From the NCBI GenBank assembly GCA_015657535.1, contig JADHZB010001376.1, positions 20,371-84,370 on the forward strand: a stretch of 64,000 bases of DNA, in the 5' to 3' direction. This DNA comes from Nephromyces sp. MM_2019 (lineage: Eukaryota > Apicomplexa > Aconoidasida > Nephromycida). This document shows, piece by piece, positions 1 to 12,700 of this stretch; positions within the stretch are counted from its first letter, which is position 1; each line of letters opens with the position of its first letter. Under the pieces are notes generated by a model that did no database searches, was not told the DNA's origin, and saw only the letters and a list, made by a program, of their open reading frames with translations. Position numbers and translations under genes: made by a program.

Positions 1-3000
1 TAATCCCGGAGACGATGCCATAAACGAGGATGATGCTTAGCTGACAAAAACATATACAGGAACGTTCAAAATATACTTTAAGTATGCCAAGAAGCTAGAG
101 GGGCCCATATGTCACGCAAATGTGCTTCCAAAGGTTAGCTACCGGCAATATCTATTCTAATACATAAACTACACTGTTTATTTACGGACGGAATCAATGT
201 ATCAGCAGTAACAGAACATTAATCTCTGGTAGCACTTGAACAAACACCCGAAATACTGCCTGATGTGCACGCAGCAGCAAAAATATTGAGGTGCATCCAT
301 TATATGCACAACGCTTATGATTGCTAGCAATTGATTTAATTTATAATATTCTGACTAGTCTTATCAATATAGCACTAAGCCCAGGCCTGTATAAATTGAG
401 CTCGCAGTTGATTATACATGGCCAAATCACTTTTAAAGTTATTTTCGATCTTTCAAGTATGCAAAACTTACCGTTATGCCAATTATAAATGGAGCAAGTA
501 TGGTTATCCCAAAATTTAATATACCCAGTAGCGCAATATAATACGCGACGGTGGCTGCGTTTAACAAAAACATGGACTAGGTTATGTGAGAACACCAACT
601 TGTAAGAAATTTCATAAGTGATAGGTGGTAAGTCAATAGTTTGCGGCTCATTTATGCCCCAAGAATAATGCTGCTACTTGCACCGTACATTTTCTTTCAA
701 AAAAGTTTCTCTGCCGTATCTGCATGATCCTTAGAAACTATATATCGGGTATAATTCGTTGGAGATAAGGATGCAGGCATACGTTCAGCAAATAGTGATT
801 ATTAAACAGACTTCTGAGGTCGCTTAGGAGCATTCTTAGCTAACGACTGGAACTTATTTCGTACTCACGCAAAGTAAATATACCCAGTAATGTTATGATG
901 AAAGCAATGCAGAAGCAAATAAATGGAGTGCTTGTGAAGAAAGTCCACATGAGAAGCTTAACGGTGTTATGTACAGTTTGGGCATATGTTTCATTAGGTA
1001 CTGAGAAAACAGATGATAGTCATATAGGCTACTATAGCTGGATACTGAACAAAGATAGACAAGCCACCGGGGTGGCTCCCACATTTCATTGCAATGCGTA
1101 ACATCTATATGGACGTATAGCTAAGCCATTCCCAAGCCTGGAATGTTTATAATGCGATTTATGTGACCTATTTTCGTTTGAGAAAGCCTTTACAAGCTTA
1201 TAGGCGTATGTGATCAGTGTGAGTATATCTATTTTTATCAATCACTTCGTTAGAATAAGTATTAACGTGCTCAAAAATATCTATCCAATCCCCCTATTAG
1301 GTATATTAGCATCGCTTTATACTGACATATTTTTGAAGCAATATCTGTCATGTGATCGCCAGTAATACTGGTGTTAGCAGCTTTCCGCTTGGCAGTGATA
1401 ATGCAAATTTCTCCGAGAGTTTTTAAAGTCACTATGTATTTCCATAAAATTTGCCCACAATACACAATAAACTACTACTTATGCAAACATCTCCTATACT
1501 TCTTCAATGCCATACATTTTCTTACCCTCACGACAAGTTTTTCGATTAAGAACACAGATAGTAAGCTCTATTAGGACCAAGTAGATGAGTATCTGGAAGA
1601 TGGTGCGAGGAATTTTGCAGTAACGACATAGCTCTGAATTCCAGTACAACTGACCCACGGCAATGGCGCTGTTGAGAATCGAGAGGATCAGCCAGATGGT
1701 TGTGTCTAACTTCAGACGTTTATCGCATTCCTAACGAGTTCCACGAGCAGAGAAGCATAGTAAATATATTTCTATAATGGGAAGACCAAGTTTTCTCGAG
1801 TGATTAAGAATTCGCTTTTGTTTAGGACAACTTGTGAGCTTATACCGCCGTCACAGTTGCTGCGGCACTACGCAGAAAATGTTGCATGCCTTACAGAGGT
1901 CATATTGATGCCTATCTACTTGCGGTAAGATACATATCAGTCTCCAAGAACGTTGTAATTTGTGGATTCTAGGTACTGAGTTGATATCAAATATATTCAT
2001 TGAGACATGAGCTATAGCAATCTGGCAGGTAGCAGCACACGTTATTCATGTGTAAGCAAGGAGAATTACTCAAATGCAGCATACGGTTAGTAGCCTGAGT
2101 CAACGAGCAAATAGTAGACTTGTCAACTTGCTTTAGATTTTTGTGCTTTTGGTAGTCTGTAGCATGTAAGCTATAAATGGCATATTCCTAAATGACGCTC
2201 CGCCATAAGCTTTCCCATGCTTCTACAAAGTGAAATGCCCGGTTATTGTAGCAACTACGAACTGGGTAGGCTACGTGGAGCACAGCCTTATTGTACGTCT
2301 ACACATTTTCAAAGCAGTTGTAAAAAAGTTCTTATTCTTTTTAGCACAATACTTCCTTATTACTTTGGGCTTGGGGGCGAGCAAACTCGTTAAACGGGGT
2401 TTATTCAACGGAAATCTTCAAAGAATAGGTAGTTAAGCTTTACAAATGATGTGCCGAATACGATAAAAAGTTACAGGGTTATCAATAAGGGCGTGCATGA
2501 AGGTTTTCACTATTTTAATTAATTTGCCACTGAATATAGTGAAATACGAATACTCAATTAAATTTTCAAGGTATAAGCGCTCGTTGAGCGACTTTATTCT
2601 ATAATATGCTGCTATGATGGTATCTTCAATGTTCATGGCATATATGGACTATGACGCACATACCTCCGACCAAGTCTTGTAATATGGAATGCTGATAATG
2701 CATAAGCTCAATACGCTAAGAAAAAGTGACCTCTGAGCTCTGCAGGAATAAATGCGTCTTCTCTGTGCTTCCGAGTTGGTGTGCCTCCTCGCTGATAAAT
2801 GCATGATAAGAATGGGATTGAAAAAGCCTAATAAATTCTGTGATATACGGGGTGATTATAAATGACTTTATAATTGCAAAATGCTGAGATTTAGTTGAAA
2901 ACTAATAGGAGAGAATTTACGTGCACTATTGATAGAATGTTGCCAGTGCTGTCAGGGTGGCTTTATGTCAGGCCCCAATGGGAACAAGTCAAATAGTGAC

Positions 3001-6000
3001 ATTGATGAAAGGTATACCAATTGAGACGCTAAAAGTATGAGGGCAGCGGCTTTAAGTCTCGTGTAACAAGCCTCACATACGCACGTCAAACAAGCTATAA
3101 GCGGCACAGATATGGCTATTTTCGACTAAGTTCACGTTTATGCAAGCGGAACTATGTGCCTTTGGTCTCTTCGAGGTTCCAGCTACTTACGCACTCTAGT
3201 TCGTACATACTATTTCGAACCATAAAATTATTATATAGCGCTATATACCAAAGCTGCTGTGAACTTATTAATAGTTTGTATAGCATGCTCTTAGCCAGCA
3301 AATATCGGCGTGATGGATACAGACCCTTTTTTTTCTCCTTGTAATCCTCACCCCTTAGCCTTACTTTCAAACTCAAACGTTTCAACGCCTTCAGTGTATG
3401 GTATCCTTTCACAAGTTGCTCCATCTGGTTGACTGAATTCTGATTCCGTCAGAATGTTGCACTCAGGAAGCGTTGCCTGTTCACTGCGTGGTTCATTCTC
3501 CTCAAAAGAGTTGACAAGACGAGTAGTTTCCTCACTGATGAATCACATGATTTTATTTTTGCTTTAATTACAATCGCAAGAGGCCACTTTTGAGCTCTCC
3601 AGACTTACATATGTGGATAATTAAGAAGATGCTGGTTTAAAATAATAGGGGTTTGCAATAAACTATAAAGACTGGTAATTTAATCACTACTATTTTTGGA
3701 ATTTAGGAATAATTTCGCACCGCATGCATAGAGTTAGCCGGAGTCGTACGAATTTAGATATAACAATGGAAAAATATATTCTGCCGCAAAAAACAAGCTG
3801 CTTTTCCAAAAAATCATTGAAAAGGGAAAAAGCTGAATTTTGGGCTTACTCTGGAGTTACCGAAAGATTGGCCACATAACATGTGGCTTCTGCCATCACT
3901 ATGATGGCTTGCTAGAAAGACCCCGATACCAGCTGTTTGAACGAATATATTTGCTCTGGTGGCTACTGAAATCAATGAGAATGTATAATTTAGTTGTCAA
4001 ATTATACACACGTAATACAGACATGCAGTATGATATCAATGTACGCGTGTTTCGGTGCCTACTTGTGATGTTACTCAGCCCAGGAAGAAAGCGAAAGAAA
4101 ATTAGATAACTTACAAGCGAAACCATTTGAACAAAGACCCAGGTATACCTCTGATATAGATTGCCAAAAAGGAAGATAGCGACACCATGAAAAACCAAAT
4201 CGTCTAAGTGCACCTTTGTCATACTGTGGAAGGCACGAAATCGTGTGGATACTGCTCCAAGCTGTATTTGTTAAGAACAATCTTTCCAGAGTAGATTAAA
4301 ACGAACTAGAGTAACACCCCTACGTGCAGAAGGCAGTCCAATATATTGGGTCAAAAAAACCGAGAAGATGAAATGTCTTTTTGAGCTGAAGGTGGTGCAG
4401 GGGAAGATATGGGGCTACAATGTAGAAGCGTGATCAAGGCAAAAATACATACGGTTTAAGCTTAAATGCGCTTGTTGAAACAGTCAATGGCAGAATTACT
4501 GCAGGTAGATCTGTCATTCCCTTGTTATGATTGAGCATATAAAAATAACCCGAAATTGGATGAAATTTAGAGGAATCAATCGAATTATTTGACCCTCTTA
4601 ATGATTTGAATTACGTAGTTCTATGTAATAGAATACCAGTGCTCCAACGACTCCTAATTAATGCCTATTTTAGAATAAATATACCGCCTGCAAAGGAGCT
4701 GATAGCAATTTAACCATAACCTTTATATACTGCAGATAATATGCCTAAGCTATCACACACGGCGCATATACTTTTGGGCTAATGTTTTACAGCGTGCATG
4801 CATATTACCTGACTATTGGCACTGCTATCGACATACTTTTCTGGATCAGAAGCCCTTAGGATATTCCTATGGGTAAGTGACGTAAGCGTCTTCCTGAAAC
4901 GGAAATAGTTAAAATATCGCAGTCTCCTCACTTAAATATGTTGCGAAAACCTTGATCTGTACACGCTACTTGCGTAAAACATTATATTAGTTACTGGAGA
5001 TAACTTTAATTTTATCCGAAGGGTATAAAAATACGAGAGTACAGAACTTTGTATAGCATGTGAATGAAATTTATCTAGTGGAAAAGATCAATATTTTAAT
5101 ATTTATATAGCTGGTGCCATATAATCTGTCTCCAAAGGAAAAAAGTACGTTGAGTAGCAATAGCATAAACAAAGAAGCATTTGCACGGTACTTCTGACTG
5201 GAATTTCTGGGAGACTACCTAACATCAACTAGATGACATAACGTATAATCAACGATGGGTAAATTCTTCTTAGCTTTTATCTTTTTATTGGTAAATACTA
5301 GAGAAATCTACATAAAAATTTTCGGCGATTAGTGTATACAAGCTGTTTCCCAGTAATCGATACAGCTATGTTCAGAGAAACGCTACCTATGTAGTGGAAG
5401 TTCTGCGCGAAGATGATAATGGATGTGTAATAGGGTCTGTCAACTATTATATACTAAGCACGGTAATCTTTTAAGAAATTGGCACCCGTCCGTGAAAGTT
5501 TTCTTCGGTATAGTGGGTAAATCCGCTTAGGAAGGATATGAGGAATCTACTCATTGCATGTTGAAAGCATAGTGGTAGAGACCCCCTACGTTCATCGAAT
5601 TTCGATAGCTGGACTGGCATATACTCATGAACCATAAGCTTAATCATGTTTTTTCTGGAAAAATGCACTTCTCCTTCTTTGATTTGGGATAATATATGTG
5701 TGCTATGCATTTAACATGCCGCACTTAACATGTTTCATACTATATAACAGCCAAGCAAATTTGATCCGTGTAGTCCAGGAAGTGTCCGCTTTGCTAATTT
5801 TCATCTTTCTTTGGTTAGTTGCTTATCCACTACTGTGGTGTTTTGATTCCCTTGCATGGTTGCAGCTTGAAAAGATAGTACACACTTTTGATACCTTACC
5901 TCCATCTCCTTCATCCCAACTTGTCCTTAGACTATATCGGAACGAGCTCATATTTTCTTGGTAAGCACGAGGAAGATTAAAATCGGTTTTTTATGAGCAT

Positions 6001-9000
6001 AGTGATTCACGACATCTTGATGCTATTTTATGTACAGACTGGAAGACTCAGCCTTTCCTAGATCCAGCCATTTTTGCGCAGATTAGTGATCGGAATGCTA
6101 TAATCCATTCTACAAGTAAACACGCATTCCGTTTGGCTAAGCAATCGAATCCCACTAACATTGCATACTACAGATAACCTGAAAATTTAAGTATAGATTA
6201 TTGGGCGGTATAGTGCTTCGCATTCTGGTATATCCATAGCATATAATATAATAGGTCTTGAGGAAGGGCGTAATCTCTAGAAGACTCATTCACTTTAGCC
6301 AGGAAATGCATAGTTATGGCATTTAGTAAGTACGAAGAGTAAAATTAAGCGCGGCTGTCACGAGGCAGACCTACATGAGAAGTAGTCTAAGCGCATACAG
6401 CGTAAGAAGCATCGGCGTAGACATCAATGACTAGTCATGGTGAAATAGCTTAGCCAGTAATGCGGACAAGCGACGAACTTAATACCATATGATAGTAAGT
6501 TAAGGTACATTATAAAGACTGAAGACAAGTTGAATACGCTTATTATTTTGGCTCATCAGAATTCAACTATTTTTTGGAATGTTAAGCAGGTATAAATTGA
6601 AGCTGCCCGTGCTATAATAATGGAGAAGTGAGGTGCCCTTAAGATTGTTTGCATAGAATGCAAGCTGGTGGCCACTTGATGATGTGCCCATCTTCCCGAA
6701 AGATATGGAATTATCATGTGATATCAGTTTAAAAGGTAAAGGAGATTAGAAAGATGTACCAGGTAAAAAAATACGGAGCCCATAGAGTCAAATTACTTAT
6801 AATCCAACCAAGGCCTTCGTTATAACTCGCGTAGCTAATTGCTAGTTATTGAAGCATTTTATTTTCATAACATCCAGTCCCCTGACTACTTGTGCCTTAG
6901 CAACATAGTAGTGCGTGCTTTCTATTATTCCAGTTGAAGTTTCAGGAATTATCAGTATAAAGTTGCTCTCACTAGTAATGAAGCTGCGCATCTATATGCG
7001 GCGTATCGCTATCCGTTCAAAGCTTTATGTAATTAAGTCTGAAAAGTATGACAAGACTTAGAATGTTACTTTTGAAGGGGTTAGAATTTAGAAACATTTT
7101 AGTTGTTCATATTTCTTAGCACAAAAATGAAATTGGCAGCTCTGGTAATGCGCATAAGCAATAGTAATGGGCTGACGCACACTTGGTGATTTAATGGTTC
7201 TTGGCGCAACACGCTATGGAGAACACGAATAATTCGTATTATCCGCAAGTGCCGAAGCAATTACTTCCTATTAGTTGACAGTGGCCAGATCATGATTCCA
7301 GCAGGTGCTTAGTTCCTAAAGCTAGATATAACCAAGAGAAGCTAACCTACATTTAATAAAACCTGGAGAAGCATATTCTCATTAACTCTGGTGTAGAAAA
7401 CGCCTCGCACGCCACCCCCTCATGAGACTGCAGGTCCTTCTATATACTATAAAATATAATGAAGCACCACACCATGTGCTCAAAAAAATGCACGTTTACA
7501 TCATCTGCATACTTGTTCCTCATAGCTGCACGATTAATAGCAAGGGTAGCATGGCTACCCGCGGTATACCAGTTTATACAGTTAGTAAGTACGACCGAAT
7601 ACTGTTTACGCAGACATTGCTCCAAGTGGATTCCCCCTAAATGGACCTCAACGTGCTGCATATACCACAATGCAATGTATTTTACGTGCGAATATTAAGA
7701 TAAATATAGCTAAGGCGAAGATTAGTTGTTAAAAAAAAAATTTGGAGAATATCCTTAAAAAATACAATTATTGTAGCTATTTAATCTAGCACAATAATGA
7801 TACACTAATAAGCAGCCTCCGGGCAGGTGGAGTCCCCCAATGGAACAAGCATGAGGGTGTGCACACCAGATATATTCCTCCCTCTCATCGTCGTGCTTTT
7901 ATCCGAGTGCCCCGCTCCCTTCTATTCAAGACTCCGCGGCTGGGAGCAGCCAAGTATTATCACGCAAATTGTGATGATGACTTTATAGTGTCGATGTTCC
8001 GGCAGCAGCTTTAGGGGCTGCCACCGTACCCTTCTATTACATGCCTGATTCCACGATAATATTCTCGCTCCGAAACCCTTTCTATTTGGTAAGCCCATGA
8101 AATTTAGGTGTAGCGTCGAATTTGATCGTGTGTATCGTCCAACCCACTACAACACGTCACCGGATTATAGCACCTGCTCACATTGCACCACAACTGTGAC
8201 AACACCGTACTATACTCCAAGCAAGCTCCCCCCCTTTACTCCTGCGCCGTTGACAGCTGCTAGCAAAGCTTCAGCCACCATCTATCCAGCACTAAAGGTT
8301 ACTCGATGTCAGAGCATACGCTACGGTTGATTTGGTTTTGACAGAGACTGGAGATTCGTCATCATTTGGGTCGGCAGCTGTTAATGTGCTTTTTCGTTTT
8401 TTGTCTGGAATATTCGTGAGATTAACCCACCTATATTATCTAAGTAAGCCGCTATAAAGTAGGCAAGTCGTTTTACTGCACTTCCCAGGCGGAAAACTGT
8501 GAACACACGGCAGAATGTAAATATTTTGCTGCTACGAGGATTTTGTGAATATGAGGATAAAGCTTTTGCTGAAGTTGTAGAGTGTAGATATGAATCATAC
8601 ACGGGCGATACGACTACCTTTTCGGTCTATTGCTTTGCCGCTGTAGTTGCGTTTTCATGTAGGAGCTTGAAATGTAAATGTCTAATGCATCGGTAATAGT
8701 TGATTGTGGTGCCTCTGGCGAAATCGGATGTACTCATGTTGGTGAGGGATGGTGAAAAGTTTTGGCGGTGAAGTGTGCTTTAGGGTCGAATTTAAGAGAG
8801 TGCAGGTAGCGACTGAGGGCTTGATGCAGGGGAAAGATACGACAATTTGCGCTTGTGTTGTGAGCAAAAGGTGCTCATGCGATGCGAAAGTTGGATTCTT
8901 TAGAATAGCCCCCTGGGTGTTTTTCGTGGTTACTCTTTCACTTCATTTTTACACAAGAGCTGTGGATGGTTAAAATGATGTTGGGAGGCATCACGCATAA

Positions 9001-9758
9001 TTGTTTGTGAATATTCGAGCTTTAAGTTCATGAGTGTTGCCTCTACTTTGGAGGTCGCACGTTGATGGATAGAAAGTATTTTTTAGTTTCAGCTGGAAGT
9101 GGTTGTTTATTCGTTTGCATTTTTAAGTTATAGCTTCATACCACCGTCTTTAGAGCTTTGATAGGCTGGAGTCACCTTCACGCCATTTCTGTTGTAATCA
9201 ATGTACGTAGAGACTAACGCTTTATAGGACTGAATGTAAAATGCGCTTTTTCCCAGGTATAACTGCTGGAATTCAGAGCTAGCTCTGATAATTACGTTTA
9301 ACAAGGGAAATGAACGCTTCATGCTTAATATTCTGTGTTTTTTGGCGAATGGTTGTCTCCGCAGTTTTGAGGAGCACATGTTGAAGCGTGCTGCTCTGCT
9401 TTGGGTGTCTAAAGTTGAAAATATCCATACATTTGCTGTTTCCCCTTAACTTCGTTTTCGGTAGTTGAATTCTTGTGTTCTGTTTAAGTGTCTATTTGTT
9501 GTGAGATCAGTTCTATGCGGCTTTATCAACAGTTTCGTTGATGCTACTTTGTTGTACCGTGGATTGCAAGCTTTTTGTCTGAGGAGCACCTTTTTGTTAT
9601 TCTTAGCTGTCTTTTTACATGGTCTGACCTTCTTTTGTGCTTGTACTTTTTGATTACAATATGCGATCTGAAGCTTTTTATGTGCTGAAACAGCTCCTTG
9701 TGGGCATACCGTCCGTCTTGTTCTCAGAGTTAGAATAAATTTTAACCTGCTGCTTCAA
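1..9758. other. Stretch without a recognised gene, left edge to pyruvate kinase
   Basis: I see no family I recognise on either strand. Open frames are short (at most about 107 codons) and occur in all six frames, as expected by chance at this base composition. The first 8 kb almost lacks the TG and poly-T runs that fill introns and flanks elsewhere. From about 8.3 kb onward the sequence becomes more T-rich on the + strand, as in the flanks of the genes, and the last part presumably holds the promoter and 5' untranslated region of pyruvate kinase. Small exons cannot be excluded, because the last GCN5 exon lies in similar sequence at 22 kb. Confidence 0.5.
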
Positions 9759-12700
9759 ATGGATAATTCGGCAAGTTCTCCAATATCCCGCCTACTGCCT
9801 CCTTCAAATCATCAGTCTGCTGCATCATCCACCATGAATCCCCCGGGGCCGCGAATCGCTCGCCTCCTGAGCAACTCTTCCATTATTGCCCAGTCTCTTG
9901 GCAAGGCTACACATATTGGACTGACTCAGATACTTGATCGTAAAACCTCCAGGGAAGTTGACCAAAAGAGGACTGGAATTGTGTGTACCATGGGACCTGG
10001 ATGTGCAAACATAGATACCCTATGCGAAATGGTTGAGGTAGGCGTAGCCATTACCGTATTTTTTCCCGGAAAAATACGTGGTTTTTTCGGCTATTTTGAT
10101 GACCAATGTCATTTGGAATGAGTATAATCTTGCTTTGATGCTGTGTGCGCCTGCAATCGATATATATTTTTTCCAAGTGCAAATGAATATACTTCTCTTT
10201 CTTTAAGTCCTTGAAACCAATCGCGATTGCCATTGCATGTAGCTTAATGTGTGAGTGACTGCGTGATGTACGGTGGGGAATGTGGTGGCGGAGAATATTG
10301 AGGGAGGAAAGCAGGGGGATTGGAGGAGGGGTGAGGAAAGCTTTCAGCGGGCAGGAGTAGTAGATGTATGGTTAATCATCCCAGGTTGTGTATGCAAGCT
10401 TGTTATTATCATCTTTAACTAGTGTATATATCTTGATTAACCTCTTGAGCACTCTGAAGTATGTAAGCTTTTTGTTTTTTTTCGTGTATCATATCATTTG
10501 GATGATTTCTCTTGTTTTATCATCACTTTTAGTCAGATCTCCTGTTTGAATCTGTGAGTTACCATTGACTTTATTCGTCTGGTTCGATATCGGATGAATT
10601 TTTGGTGATTTTGGTTGAATACTACTTTTTATTGAATCAGCCAAATTTTGTTGATATTTCTTCGATATAATCTTCACTTTTTTCAAGATAAATTTATGAT
10701 TTTTGATACCGTGTGCATCACCTCCACCTATCCTCCGAGGTGATGCTTATCATTGACTGATGGCTGTCAGTAGATATCAATGAATTCCCTATATTTAACA
10801 CACCTCAAAACATATGCATAAATACACTCTTTCTTGCATCGCCTGTTTAGGCCGGGATGAACGTTTGTCGCCTCAATTTTTCTCATGGAAGCCACGAAAG
10901 CCATGGCGCGACAGTGGCGCTCATTGAAAAGGTCAGGAAGAGGTTACCCAATCACACACTTGCTATTCTCTTGGATACTAAAGGTCCAGAGATTAGGACT
11001 GGCTTTCTGCAGGTAAAGATTGAGAAAATAAGTGCGTGGTATACGTTTTTTGTGCAACTCAAGTGTGTGTGCTCTGGGACTTGTATGCCTCTGGTGGTGT
11101 GTCCTTAAAAAAAATGCAGTAAACTGAGATTGATAGATTGTAGTTGAAGACTCACCTGTGCAGATGTGCATTTTAAAGACTTTGAAGAGGCTTTTTGTGT
11201 TTATTGCTAGAAAAGTTGACATCTATGGTACGGCAAAGCTTTTTTTTCTTCTATACAAGCCAGTATGCACCTCCTTATCAGCTTTAGCCTCTTCGTTTTC
11301 TGCAGTGTATTCAAGGGTAATAGGATATCTTATCGTTTCCAGCCACAGTTACTACTATAGTGGGATGTAAATTCTGCATTTTAGCACTTCTAGCATATTA
11401 GGGTTTTGAGTATATGGTTCGCGTATTAGGAGTTGCTGGTCTACTCAATAAAAGGTTGTCAAAGGGTGTTTATATGACGCTTGTAATGGGCTTTCCATTA
11501 TGAATAACTTTTTTACCTGAAAGTTGTGTTTTTAGGACGGATGTTTGCTATAAAGCGTTGAAAAAGGGTACTCCACTGGGTGTAAACCAGCATCACCACG
11601 TGTGTGGTGGTGTGTCTCCTTCGTTATGCTGTGCATACTTCCAAAAAAATCTTCACCTTACCGAAGTGTGCACTCTTGACTTACGCAAAGACAGCTTGAG
11701 CCACTCTTACTTGCATTACGTCTAATGTGAGATTCATACTTTCTTCTTCATCACAGGATCACAAGCCTATCACCTTGACAGCAAATCAGTCATTGAAGAT
11801 TACCACAGATTACAGCTTTGTTGGTAACAGTGAGTGCATTGCTTGCTCTTACAAGAAGTTACCTGTGAGTGTTCAACCTGGTAATACTATCCTTATCGCT
11901 GATGGTGTGCTCACTGCTACGGTGGTGTCTTGTCATGAAGATCATGTGTATGTTACTGTAAACAATACAGCCACGATTGGCGAGAGGAAGAATATGAATC
12001 TTCCAAATGTAAAGGTGAGCGAAATTGGAGGGTTTTTGCCGGTTTTTTGCGTGAATTTTTTGGATATTTTTCGAGTTAATTAGCAAATGTTATCATGAGG
12101 GGGTGAGGTTTTGCGGATGGAATTTATGAGGTTTTCAAGGCGGTCTTTACGATTTTATTGCGGAAAAAATAGCTTAAAGACGTGGACGGCGTTTTTACTT
12201 CCTTTTACTGTTACAAAATTTGCGAGATCACTGTTAAAAGCTTGGGAAATTTCTGAGTTTTGGTTATTTTCAATGTATCTTGCTGTTTGTCGTGTAGATT
12301 TTCAATTTCTAACAAATTTTCTAATTTTGGATTTCATAGTGATCATTTTCTAGTATTCTCCGCTGTTGTTTCTTCAAATTTTTATGCGATTCTCTCATGT
12401 TTCGTCTTGCACTTTTTTTTTGTGGGGAAAAATATCATTTTTCTCCCACAATCGTTGCAGGCGATGGCTCATCTTGTGTGTGTTACCTGCTTATTCCCGT
12501 CAGGTTGAGCTTCCCTGTATATCCGCCAACGACGAGAAGGATATTTTGGAGTTCGGTGTGCCCTTTGGCTGCGATTTTATCGCTCCTTCCTTCGTTCAAA
12601 CTGCTATGGATGTCCAGTACGTTAAGGAGTTATTGGGGCCGAAGGTCAGCTGAATTGAGGAGTTTCGCTTTTTTCAGAATTAGCCTGTTGTTGGGATAAA

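Noticed and set aside
10489..10686. Minus-strand open frame in pyruvate kinase intron 1
   Set aside because: Lys/Ser/Asn/Ile-rich complement of a T-rich intron; no family and no splice context.
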